A stretch of DNA of 64,000 nucleotides from Polynucleobacter sp. AP-Melu-500A-A1 (GTDB lineage: Bacteria; Pseudomonadota; Gammaproteobacteria; Burkholderiales; Burkholderiaceae), in assembly GCF_018882125.1 (NCBI RefSeq), contig NZ_JACVOZ010000002.1, positions 62,001-126,000 on the forward strand, read 5' to 3'. This document shows, one piece after another, positions 55,373 to 63,397 of this stretch. Position 1 is the first letter of the stretch. Each line of letters opens with the position of its first letter. The position numbers and the translations under genes are program-made. Under the pieces are notes generated by a model, which was given only the letters and a program-made list of their open reading frames with translations, was not told where the DNA came from and ran no database searches.

Positions 55373-58321
55373 ATGAAGCTATTTACCCGCCTTAAAACCC
55401 GCTTACCTAAGCTTCGACTGCCCTTGAAGCATTTATCTTTCAAGATTAAAAAGCGTCAAGTTCTGCAATCCTTCGCCATTGGCATTCTATTCATTGCTGC
55501 CATATTGGGCGGAACTGCTTACTTCGAACTGCCCCCCGGCATTCAAGTTTCAGAGTTTATTCAGTCTCAATCAGAAAATAAAGCAGATCTGCTTGATGTT
55601 GTGGCCATTGCAGATTTCTCAGGACCCACTCGAATGATTGGTCAGGATCTTGCTCAGGGCTTTAAGGATGCAGCAGCAGCTGGAAATATTTCAAATGATG
55701 TTCGACTGATTATTCGAGATGATCGTGGTGATGCGAATGTAGTGGCCGCCCTAGCAGACGGTGCAGCAGCAGGATTTAGCACCTTAGCAGTGATAGGCCC
55801 CACGCAAGCTGCTGGATATCAGGATATGATCACTTCGCTAGAGGAGGGGATGGTACCTGGCTTAGTGCCGATTGGTCCGCCTAATAGCAAAGGTAGCGAT
55901 AAATGGATCTTTGCGCTACAGCCAAGCCAACAAAGGCAAGGGGAGTTTGTCAGCAATATCTTGCTGAAATCAAAAGGAGGTTCTTCAGCCGTTTTCATTA
56001 CCTATGATGGCGATAGCAACAATGGATATGCCTCTGGCTTTCAAAAGGTATATACCAAGAATTCAAAAGATAAATTTGCTTTAAAAACTTGGCCAAAAAA
56101 TCCTGATGCAGAGAGTATTGAACAACTGATTAAGGCTATTTCTAATTACGATTACGTTGCGTTTTCATTACCAACGACTGATGCAGTTCAGCTTGTAAAG
56201 GCTCTAAGAGATAGTAAGTATGCTGGGCAACTCGTTGGCTTTGGCGGGGCAAGTTTGCCAACTTTTCCAGAACAATTTCAGAAGTTTCCAAAGGAAATTT
56301 TATCGCCAGGATTTTATACAAATGGCATGATGAGCGTAACCCCATTTTTACCGAGCATGGCTGATGAACAAGCTCGTGTGCTTATCAACTCTTATCAAAA
56401 GAAAAATCGCTCAGACCCCTCTTGGGCCTACGCATATGGTTACGATGCGGGTTATTTATTAAGCCATTTCATTGAAAAGCTCAAACAAGAAACACCTGAG
56501 TGGAAAAAACTTCCACCAGAAGAGCTACGTAAAAATTTCCAAACTTACTTGCTATCGCTCAATGGCAATCAATTTAAGGGCGGAGCTTTTACGGGGCAAA
56601 TCAGACTAGACCAAAATCAGGAACGTGACGTTCCTCCAACGCTAGTCTCTTTTAAAAATGGCAAACAAATTCCGTATTTACTTCAATATGGAACTGATGC
56701 ATCGCGCTTCAATTTCACTGAAAAAATTGCCGATAATCAAATTCAACTCGATAATCGAGTATATGACCTAGTCCCAGTGATATTTACAGGCCTCATTCCT
56801 AGAGAAATTAGTTTTATTAACCTGGAAAAAAGAACTTTTACTGCAGAAATGGATATCTGGTTTCGTGGTGGTATAGCAATTAATGCAGATGACATATTCT
56901 TCCCTGCGCTATTTACAGATAATCCTTCATTTACCGTCTTAGAGTCTTCTGATACAAAAACTGAGAAATATCGATTATTCCGTTACCGAGGCGTTTTTAA
57001 GTTTGAAGCCTTAGCAAAGGATTTAGCCTTAGGTCAGTTGCCACTTGCTGTTGCGTTTAGACATAAGAGTTTGGATTCGTCTAAATTGCGCTTTGTTATT
57101 GACGAAGTAAATATGGGCACAGGTACAACCATCATCCGAGATATGAATAAAGCGGAGGTATTGGCTCCCGAGATGGATTACCGAGCAGAGACCGCTGGTC
57201 TTGCCATTGAAAATGACATTGTGAACTCTTTGGGTAATCCAGTATCAGCTACTGGAGAAAGAAACTTCTCGGAATTTAAGGCATCTTATGGATTGCGTAA
57301 AAAAGATGCCATGCTTGGCTCTTACGTTGGTAGTAAGTTGGACTGGCGATTCTCATTTGGCATTGCATTCATTCTAGCTATTATGTCCATCTTGCCAAAA
57401 CTATTTAAAGGGGTATTTGCTGAACGTAAAAAACTGTCAAGACTCATCTCACTAGAGTGCGGCTTTATTGCCATCTTTTTTGTGGAAGTTGGCTTATTTT
57501 CCAGTCCGATACTCGATAAGACAAACTCTATTTTATTGCTCACACTGCAAAATTCATTTTCAGCCTTTTATTATTTTGCTACTGCGGCAAGCTTGAATTT
57601 AATAGTTAGATGGATTATTGAAAAACAAAAGTCGAAAAAAACTGCTTTACAAGGATCGCTTAAAGTACTACTTTCCACTCTAATTTACTCAACCTTTTTT
57701 GGTTTTTACTACACCGATGTTCTGAACCGCGATATTTTGCCGGTTCTTGCAGCATCTTCTGTTATTTTGACTGTAGTGGGTTTAGCTCTGCGCGAATTAA
57801 TCCTAGATGCCCTAGGTGGCATCACCATTGGACTTGAAGGAGCAATTAAACCAGGTGATTGGGTTCATATTAATGCTCAAGATCATAATATTGATGGCGT
57901 CATTGAAGAGCTCGGCTGGAGAAATGTGCGCATCCATTCAAGAGATGGACTGGTTCATTTCATCCCTAACTCAATCTTGATTCAAAAAGCTGTATCAAAT
58001 GCTTCAAGTAGTGGCGGCTATGAAAGGGTAGAGATTCCTTTTGGAGTTAGTCCAACGGCAAATCTTCAGCTACTTAATGAAATCATTACTGAAGGTATTG
58101 GAGAGTTACTAACAGATAACCCGTTTGTCGATCATACAAAACCAATACGGACGGTCTGCGAAGAGATTGAGTCTCGTGGTGTGCAGCTAAATGTACAAAT
58201 TTTTTATCGCGCTGATCAGTCAGCTGATAATTTATCTACAATTGTTCTTGAATTGGTAAATCGCTTACTTCGAGAACATAATGCTTTACCGTTTATGTCA
58301 ATTGCTCTTAAGGATAAGTAA
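55373..58321 (+). CDS. fusion of type I periplasmic binding protein, Cys-loop-channel-like beta domain and MscS channel
   Basis: 982 residues. A basic N-terminus and one membrane anchor (about 32-51) lead to a Leu/Ile/Val-type binding domain at 72-440 (DVVAIADFSGPTRMIGQDLAQGF, VIGPTQAAGYQDM, AYAYGYDAGYLL). Residues 445-645 are beta-rich; RTFTAEMDIWFRGG and NFSEFKASYGLRKKD resemble the ligand domain of prokaryotic pentameric channels. After that come about five membrane helices (660-808), the MscS pore helix ALRELILDALGGITIGLEGAI and the beta domain KPGDWVHINAQ ... HFIPNSIL, ending at 982. The layout suggests a channel opened by a periplasmic ligand. Ligand unknown. Downstream of a PhoB box and the arsC-like gene. 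Confidence 0.8.
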   Translation: MKLFTRLKTRLPKLRLPLKHLSFKIKKRQVLQSFAIGILFIAAILGGTAYFELPPGIQVSEFIQSQSENKADLLDVVAIADFSGPTRMIGQDLAQGFKDAAAAGNISNDVRLIIRDDRGDANVVAALADGAAAGFSTLAVIGPTQAAGYQDMITSLEEGMVPGLVPIGPPNSKGSDKWIFALQPSQQRQGEFVSNILLKSKGGSSAVFITYDGDSNNGYASGFQKVYTKNSKDKFALKTWPKNPDAESIEQLIKAISNYDYVAFSLPTTDAVQLVKALRDSKYAGQLVGFGGASLPTFPEQFQKFPKEILSPGFYTNGMMSVTPFLPSMADEQARVLINSYQKKNRSDPSWAYAYGYDAGYLLSHFIEKLKQETPEWKKLPPEELRKNFQTYLLSLNGNQFKGGAFTGQIRLDQNQERDVPPTLVSFKNGKQIPYLLQYGTDASRFNFTEKIADNQIQLDNRVYDLVPVIFTGLIPREISFINLEKRTFTAEMDIWFRGGIAINADDIFFPALFTDNPSFTVLESSDTKTEKYRLFRYRGVFKFEALAKDLALGQLPLAVAFRHKSLDSSKLRFVIDEVNMGTGTTIIRDMNKAEVLAPEMDYRAETAGLAIENDIVNSLGNPVSATGERNFSEFKASYGLRKKDAMLGSYVGSKLDWRFSFGIAFILAIMSILPKLFKGVFAERKKLSRLISLECGFIAIFFVEVGLFSSPILDKTNSILLLTLQNSFSAFYYFATAASLNLIVRWIIEKQKSKKTALQGSLKVLLSTLIYSTFFGFYYTDVLNRDILPVLAASSVILTVVGLALRELILDALGGITIGLEGAIKPGDWVHINAQDHNIDGVIEELGWRNVRIHSRDGLVHFIPNSILIQKAVSNASSSGGYERVEIPFGVSPTANLQLLNEIITEGIGELLTDNPFVDHTKPIRTVCEEIESRGVQLNVQIFYRADQSADNLSTIVLELVNRLLREHNALPFMSIALKDK

Positions 58322-58392
58322 GTGAGTAGGGGGCAAACTTAGGCAGCCTGATCTCTTGATAGATTGCGTTGTAGATATATTGCCCATCATTG

Positions 58393-58776
58393 ATGAAATT
58401 AACCTCCCATTTTTTGATTATTTCCTCAAGTCTGTGCCTTGGTGTGTCTGCCTGTACATTTGCAAAACTAGAAGCACGTTTAGAGGCTGATCCTCAATGC
58501 AAGCCTATTATTAATCCCAAGACAGGAGCGCTTATGCCATGCCCTGGCACAGATAAGGCATTCTATTTGGCAGCTGGTCTAGCGCCCGTTAAAACGGATG
58601 TACCAACAACTTTGGGAACACAACCTAGTGCAGAAATTCTCCCTAAAGGCGCATCTTTAACTCCTTCTGGCACAACCCCAGTAGCGAAACAGAATGCAAA
58701 ATCATCGGCAACGGTAGACTGCAAGTCCAAGATTCATCAAAAAACAGGCGGGACATTGCCATGCCCCTCAGACTGA
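58393..58776 (+). CDS. small secreted lipoprotein-like protein, unknown
   Basis: 127 residues from the ATG at 58393. A signal ends SLCLGVSAC, giving a possible lipobox Cys at residue 21. The mature part has repeats of the form CK-x-x-I-x-x-KTGA-x-x-PCPG (CKPIINPKTGALMPCPGT and CKSKIHQKTGGTLPCPSD), one at about 36-53 and the other at the C-terminus, separated by a Pro/Thr-rich linker. I recognise no family. Four Cys in the two repeats could form disulfides in the periplasm. Confidence 0.6.
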   Translation: MKLTSHFLIISSSLCLGVSACTFAKLEARLEADPQCKPIINPKTGALMPCPGTDKAFYLAAGLAPVKTDVPTTLGTQPSAEILPKGASLTPSGTTPVAKQNAKSSATVDCKSKIHQKTGGTLPCPSD

Positions 58777-58861
58777 TGAATGATTAATAAAGCTTGTCTA
58801 TCTGATAAAGGGCTTTATGATGACTTGTCACGAATTGAACATTTCACTGAATGGAAATAAT

Positions 58862-59548
58862 ATGAAAAAAATTGGATTTTGTGCCGCAATCATTTCGGCT
58901 GTTGCCATCCTTGCCTCTTGTAGTAATACTCCAAAGCTTGCTGCTGAACCAATGCCAAGATCAGGATTTTTGCCAAACTATTCCCTCTTAGTTCCTATGT
59001 ATACCATCGAGGCGGATACACGTATTTGGCGTTATCGTAAAGATGGCATTAATCCAAGCATGGTTACCGGCGTGATTCTAGAGCCAATTTATTTAAATCA
59101 AACTGCTACTAGTGATGTGAGCGCCGAATCCATTGCCAGAGCAAAGGCAACTCTCCAAGCCTCCATGGTTGAATCTGTTAATGCTCGTGGCAACATCAAG
59201 ATTGTTACTCAACCAGGCCCTGGAGTGGTTCGCGTTTCTGCCGGAATTACTGGTGCTGAAAGTTCTAATGATTATTTAAAGCCATGGAACTTCACTCCTA
59301 TTGGACTGGCCACGAATGCAGCTGCATTTGCTGCTGGTGTAAATGCAAAGACACCAGCATTGGTTGTTGAAAATAAAATTACCGACAGCAATACTAATGA
59401 AATTCTTGGAATGGGACTGGTTACTATTCAAGGGGAATCCTTCAGAACAGCCTCTGGATCTGTGGACTCTTTCATCGCAATGGCACAAAAGGCAGTTCGT
59501 GTAGCCTTAGAAACTTCTGCCAATCCAATGCCAACTTTAGCTAAATAA
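58862..59548 (+). CDS. DUF3313-like lipoprotein
   Basis: 228 residues from the ATG at 58862 (an in-frame ATG 15 codons earlier gives no better signal). Lipoprotein signal MKKIGFCAAIISAVAILASC with Cys20. The mature part shows GFLPNYSLLVPM near the start, VEPIYL-like VILEPIYLNQ and VVRVSAGITGAES, features of DUF3313 outer-membrane lipoproteins, and continues to a C-terminus typical of the group. Function unknown. The EF-hand gene follows closely and may be co-expressed. Confidence 0.65.
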   Translation: MKKIGFCAAIISAVAILASCSNTPKLAAEPMPRSGFLPNYSLLVPMYTIEADTRIWRYRKDGINPSMVTGVILEPIYLNQTATSDVSAESIARAKATLQASMVESVNARGNIKIVTQPGPGVVRVSAGITGAESSNDYLKPWNFTPIGLATNAAAFAAGVNAKTPALVVENKITDSNTNEILGMGLVTIQGESFRTASGSVDSFIAMAQKAVRVALETSANPMPTLAK

Positions 59549-59553
59549 AGTAT

Positions 59554-59811
59554 ATGTCTTTGTTGATTAAGAGCCTGCCTTTTATGGTGATTGGTTTATT
59601 TGCATCTATAACATCGCATGCAGACAATTCAGTGCGGAATAAAGAGATTGCGGATCGTTTTGCTAGTTGCGACAAGAATCATGATGGTAAGCTTACCAAA
59701 GAAGAGGCAAAAGGTTGCATGCCCCGTATCTATGATCACTTCAGCTTCATTGATTCTGATGGAAAAGGATATGTCACTGTTGCCCAAATTCAAGCTTTGG
59801 CTTCAAGATAA
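59554..59811 (+). CDS. small EF-hand calcium-binding protein
   Basis: 85 residues. Signal peptide to about residue 24 (SHADN). Canonical EF loop DKNHDGKLTKEE at about 40-51 and a second, less regular one DSDGKGYVTVAQ at about 67-78. It likely binds calcium in the periplasm, either as a buffer or a switch. It begins 5 bases after the DUF3313-like gene. EF-hand proteins of this size are common but untested in Burkholderiales. Confidence 0.8.
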   Translation: MSLLIKSLPFMVIGLFASITSHADNSVRNKEIADRFASCDKNHDGKLTKEEAKGCMPRIYDHFSFIDSDGKGYVTVAQIQALASR

Positions 59812-59830
59812 TATATTTGAGAATATGTAA

Positions 59831-60724
59831 ATGACAGTGAGTTTTCCCGGCTTCGAACAAAAGATAGCCAGCATTCCATCAGAAGATGGTGAGATTGATA
59901 TTGCATACCAAATTGGCGGATCGGGGCCACCCGTGCTTTTGCTACATGGCTTTCCCCAAACAAAAGCAATTTGGCATCAAGTTGCTCCTGCTTTAGCACA
60001 AGATTACACGGTGATTACCGCAGATCTTCGTGGCTACGGCCAGTCTTCTAAGCCGCACGGCAAGCACGATCATTCGACATATTCCAAAAGATCCATGGCT
60101 ACAGATCAACATGCGCTTATGAAGTCTCTTGGCTTTGATCAATTCTTCTTGCTTGGCCATGATCGCGGTGGCAGAGTGTCTCACCGCCTCGCTTCTGACT
60201 TTCCAGAAAGTGTTTTACGTTTAATGGTGCTGGATATTTCGCCAACCCTGACGATGTATGAGAACACCACAATGGAATTTGCTAGGGGCTACTGGCACTG
60301 GTTTTTCTTAATCCAGCCTGAACCTATACCGGAAACGATGATTGGTGCAAATCCAGAGTTTTGGTTACAGAATCATATGGGTCGTCATGCAGGTACGGGA
60401 ATATTCTCAGCAGATAGGTGGGCAGAGTATCTGGCTGGTGCTAGCAATCCTGAAATCATGCATGCTATGTGTGAGGATTACCGTGCTGCTGCCACCATTG
60501 ATTTAGAGCATGATCGCGCCGATAGGCAATTAGAAAAGAAACTGGAGATGCCATTAAGGGTGCTCTGGGGTGAGCATGGCCTAGTCAATAGATGTTTTGA
60601 TCCGATTGAGGACTGGAAGCAGGTTGCTAATCAAGTTTCTGGAAAGTCAGTGCCCTGCGGACACTACATTCCTGAAGAACTACCTGATAAATTGATAGAA
60701 GAAGCAAGAGCCTTCTTCAAATAA
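59831..60724 (+). CDS. haloacetate dehalogenase-like alpha/beta hydrolase
   Basis: 297 residues. Nucleophile D111 in LGHDRGGRVSHR with Arg112 and Arg115, acid D135 in LDISPT, halide-site H156, W157 and Y217 (YWHWFFL, DYRAA) and base H278 (PCGHYIP) match the fluoroacetate dehalogenase set one for one. Oxyanion motif LHGFPQTKAIW follows the usual pattern. It should hydrolyse a C-halogen bond in a short haloacid to a hydroxyacid; epoxide hydrolase is the nearest alternative, but the two Arg and the halide triad favour dehalogenase. It stands alone with no transporter or regulator nearby. Confidence 0.8.
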   Translation: MTVSFPGFEQKIASIPSEDGEIDIAYQIGGSGPPVLLLHGFPQTKAIWHQVAPALAQDYTVITADLRGYGQSSKPHGKHDHSTYSKRSMATDQHALMKSLGFDQFFLLGHDRGGRVSHRLASDFPESVLRLMVLDISPTLTMYENTTMEFARGYWHWFFLIQPEPIPETMIGANPEFWLQNHMGRHAGTGIFSADRWAEYLAGASNPEIMHAMCEDYRAAATIDLEHDRADRQLEKKLEMPLRVLWGEHGLVNRCFDPIEDWKQVANQVSGKSVPCGHYIPEELPDKLIEEARAFFK

Positions 60725-60728
60725 TGAT

Positions 60729-61511
60729 CTAAGGCGCTAATTTCGGCGCTTTTTTTCCTAATGGCGGGCAGGGCATCACTACCTCTGAATCAACTGTTAA
60801 AAGCGTTTTATCTTTACCGGAATAATCAAGTCTAGATAAGAGATCCCTAATGAGATTTAAGTGCGTTAATTTTTTATTATTTGCGTTAATAACGGTCCAT
60901 GGCGCTAATTTAGAACTCGTCTTTTGAAGCATTGCGTTTCGAGCAAGACTGTAGTCCTTCCATTTTATTTGTGCTTGCTGATCGATCGGACTAATCTTCC
61001 ATTGCTTTAATGGATCTGTTTCGCGAGACTTTAAACGTTCTGCTTGCTCTTCTTTGTTGATATCCAAATAATATTTAATGAGTTTTATTCCTGAGCCAAT
61101 AATCAAGCTCTCGAATTCATTCACAGAATCCATAAATTGCTTGTATTGGGCATCAGTACAAAAACCCATCACTTTTTCAACACCAGCACGGTTGTACCAG
61201 CTACGGTTAAAGATTACGATTTCTCCAGAAGAGGGTAATTCAGCTATATAGCGTTGAAAATACCATTCCCCTTCCTCGCGATCGGACGGTTTACTTAGTG
61301 CCACAACCCGGCTCTCACGGGGACTCAGATGCTCAACAATGCTCTTAATGGTGCCATCTTTACCGGCGGTATCGCGACCCTCAAAGATGATCAAGAGACG
61401 TGAACCACTGGAAATGATTTGTCGCTGAAGTTTTACAAGCTCAATTTGTAATTGCTTAAGATTTACATCGTAATCATTTTCATGATTACTTGCTTGTGAT
61501 TTTTTAGCCAT
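60729..61511 (-). CDS. ppk2: polyphosphate kinase 2 (second copy)
   Basis: 260 residues. Walker A FEGRDTAGKDGTIKSI, WYFQRYIAELPSSGEIV, then IFNRSWYNRAGVEKVMGFC, and lid SRETDPLKQWKISPID. The Walker B Asp is Asn here (FNRSW versus FDRSW in the copy at 46696) and the P-loop has GKDG, features seen in class III enzymes, while the RSWYNRAGVE block is class I. Nucleotide preference is uncertain. It lacks the acidic N-terminal extension of the first copy. Ends tail to tail with the dehalogenase gene; the histone-like gene is upstream on the same strand by 3 bases. Confidence 0.9.
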   Translation of the reverse strand: MAKKSQASNHENDYDVNLKQLQIELVKLQRQIISSGSRLLIIFEGRDTAGKDGTIKSIVEHLSPRESRVVALSKPSDREEGEWYFQRYIAELPSSGEIVIFNRSWYNRAGVEKVMGFCTDAQYKQFMDSVNEFESLIIGSGIKLIKYYLDINKEEQAERLKSRETDPLKQWKISPIDQQAQIKWKDYSLARNAMLQKTSSKLAPWTVINANNKKLTHLNLIRDLLSRLDYSGKDKTLLTVDSEVVMPCPPLGKKAPKLAP

Positions 61512-61514
61512 GAA

Positions 61515-61784
61515 TTAGTTGCTAGATGCTGGTGTTGGATTGGGTACTGATGCCACTTTTTTAGCAACCACCTTCTTCGCTGGTACCCTTTTTCGTACCA
61601 CCTTTTTTGCTGGTGTCTTTTTGACAGCAGTTTTCTTTACAGGCACTTTTGCAGTAGCTTTTTTAATCTCTTTCTTCTCGAGCCTATCTAAGGCCTTGGC
61701 TAATTTATCAATCAGCTTTTCTCTATCTGTTTCTAGCTTATCAAGCTTCTTCATTAATTCTTTAACTATTTTTCTTTGGCTCAT
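61515..61784 (-). CDS. small histone H1-like protein
   Basis: 89 residues. The N-terminal 40 residues predict a coiled coil (ELMKKLDKLETDREKLIDKLAKALDRLEK-like, leucine every seven), and the remainder is a Lys/Ala/Val/Pro-rich tail of repeats VKKT-AVKKTPAKK, typical of AlgP/H1-like bacterial DNA-binding tails. The same style of tail occurs in PhaM, a polyhydroxybutyrate granule anchor in Ralstonia. It is immediately before the second ppk2 and may tether DNA, PHB or polyphosphate granules. The low complexity limits any firmer assignment. Confidence 0.7.
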   Translation of the reverse strand: MSQRKIVKELMKKLDKLETDREKLIDKLAKALDRLEKKEIKKATAKVPVKKTAVKKTPAKKVVRKRVPAKKVVAKKVASVPNPTPASSN

Positions 61785-61913
61785 TCTTCACTCCGAGGGT
61801 CAGTAATTCCATTGTGATTTAGCTCTCATCCTACGAGCTCTTCTTTCCTGGATCAAGCAATTGTGACAGATAGAAGGGTCTTTTTTCAATATTTAGGATT
61901 GGTGCTACATTAA

Positions 61914-63113
61914 ATGAGCATGTTCAAAATTCTCTTTTCTCTTCCCAAAACGGTGTGGCTTATCGGTCTGATAAGCCTAGTGAATGATTCTGCAAGCGAG
62001 ATGTTATATCCCTTAATGCCTTTGTATCTAGCATCTGTATTAATGGCTGGCCCCAAAGCGCTTGGCATCATTGAGGGGGTAGCAGAGGCTACTTCCAGTA
62101 TCTTCAAGCTGATCTCAGGGGTAATCGTCGATAGGAGCAAAAAGACTAAACCCTGGATTGTTATTGGCTACTTGCTAGCGGGGATTAGTAGGCCACTGAT
62201 TGCATTTACGAGTTCTTGGCTGGGGGTCTTGTGTATTCGTTTTACTGACCGACTGGGTAAAGGTTTACGTAGTTCGCCAAGAGATGTTCTTTTGGCAGAA
62301 AGTGTGCCAGCCAGCCAAAGAGGGATTACCTATGGCTTACACCGGTCCATGGATAATGCTGGCGCGGTGATAGGCCCTTTAATTGCATTCTTTCTTCTCT
62401 CTGCTGGTATTCCTCTGAGGGATATATTCCTTTGGGCAGCCTTACCAGCGGCAATTACGGTTATTTTGGCCCTGAACTTAAAAGATCCCCCAATTGCCCG
62501 AGAATTAACTCCTCAAAGTTTCCAATGGAGCTTGGCGGGAATGCCGCTTAAATTTAAACGTTATATTTTTGTGGTTTCATTATTTGCTTTAAGCAACTCG
62601 TCCGATATGTTTCTGTTACTGAGGGCTCGTGAAATAGGGGTGACGCAAGAGCAAATTCCCTTACTTTGGGCTGGAATCTCCCTCATCACTACATTATTTG
62701 GGACACCACTATCGGCACTGTCAGATCGGTTCAGTCGCAAATACTTCATTGTGATTTCTTGGGGGATTTTTGCATTTTTCTATTCATCCATGGGCTACAC
62801 AGAACTGACTGTATGGATGCTTTTGGGTTTATTTGCAGTCTATGGCCTTTTTAAAGCTGCTACCGAAGGGGTAGAGAAGGCCTTGGTGGCTGATCTAGCA
62901 CCAGCCGGGATGATGGGCACTGCGTTTGGCTGGTTTAATTTAGCCTCTGGAATAATGCTACTTCCTGCTTCAATCATTTTTGGATATATGTATGAAGGGG
63001 TAGGTCCCACCTCAGCATTCCTTTTTTCAGGAATCTGTTCATCCCTAGCTGCAGTTCTCTTGGCGCTCTGGGTATTCAGAGAAGAAAAAACCCTAAGTAA
63101 ATCAGTTATTTAG
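61914..63113 (+). CDS. major facilitator superfamily transporter
   Basis: 399 residues, twelve predicted helices. Motif A-like DRLGKGLRSSPRDVLLAESVP follows the second helix pair; LVNDSASEMLYPLMPLYLASVL at the start and FGWFNLASGIMLLPASIIFGYMYE near the end are typical of a group of bacterial MFS proteins of unknown substrate. No neighbouring enzyme gives a clue. A terminator overlaps its stop. Confidence 0.85.
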   Translation: MSMFKILFSLPKTVWLIGLISLVNDSASEMLYPLMPLYLASVLMAGPKALGIIEGVAEATSSIFKLISGVIVDRSKKTKPWIVIGYLLAGISRPLIAFTSSWLGVLCIRFTDRLGKGLRSSPRDVLLAESVPASQRGITYGLHRSMDNAGAVIGPLIAFFLLSAGIPLRDIFLWAALPAAITVILALNLKDPPIARELTPQSFQWSLAGMPLKFKRYIFVVSLFALSNSSDMFLLLRAREIGVTQEQIPLLWAGISLITTLFGTPLSALSDRFSRKYFIVISWGIFAFFYSSMGYTELTVWMLLGLFAVYGLFKAATEGVEKALVADLAPAGMMGTAFGWFNLASGIMLLPASIIFGYMYEGVGPTSAFLFSGICSSLAAVLLALWVFREEKTLSKSVI

Positions 63114-63125
63114 GGTTTATTTTTA
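63088..63125 (+). terminator. intrinsic terminator overlapping the MFS stop
   Basis: AAACCCTAA (63088-63096) pairs with TTAGGGTTT (63110-63118) followed by ATTTTT. Loop is 13 bases. The stop codon lies within it. Confidence 0.7.
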
Positions 63126-63129
63126 AAGC

Positions 63130-63318
63130 TTATTCTGGATGAAAATTGTTGCTGGCCATGAAGCTGATTGTGCGCTCAAAGCCTAAAATACGGATATATC
63201 TCCAGGCGATGTCACGGTATTTACTATCTAAATAGCCGATAGCGACCTCAGGATCTGTTCTCTTAGAAAGATCAATCTGTTCGATTGCACGGGCCCAACG
63301 TTTTAGTCTTGTTGACAT
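63130..63318 (-). CDS. hypothetical 62-residue protein
   Basis: Start at 63318 chosen because GGAGGTGA lies directly before the ATG; an upstream in-frame Met has no such site. The product begins MSTRLKRWARAIEQID and ends ASNNFHPE, is helical and positively charged, and has YLDSKYRDIAWRYIRILG in the middle. No family recognised. Confidence 0.6.
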   Translation of the reverse strand: MSTRLKRWARAIEQIDLSKRTDPEVAIGYLDSKYRDIAWRYIRILGFERTISFMASNNFHPE

Positions 63319-63397
63319 ATTTGTCACCTCCATGCCCATACAACGCATTACAAATAGGCCGAGATGACAGGAATATCAAAATGTTTAATAAAAATGC

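Noticed and set aside
61860..61885. CTGTCAC-like half-site between the histone-like and MFS genes
   Set aside because: No second half-site at 11 bases on either side.
63340..63385. CTGTCAT on the minus strand before the 62-residue ORF
   Set aside because: Perfect single half-site, but the next TGTAAT is 17 bases away, out of phase for PhoB.
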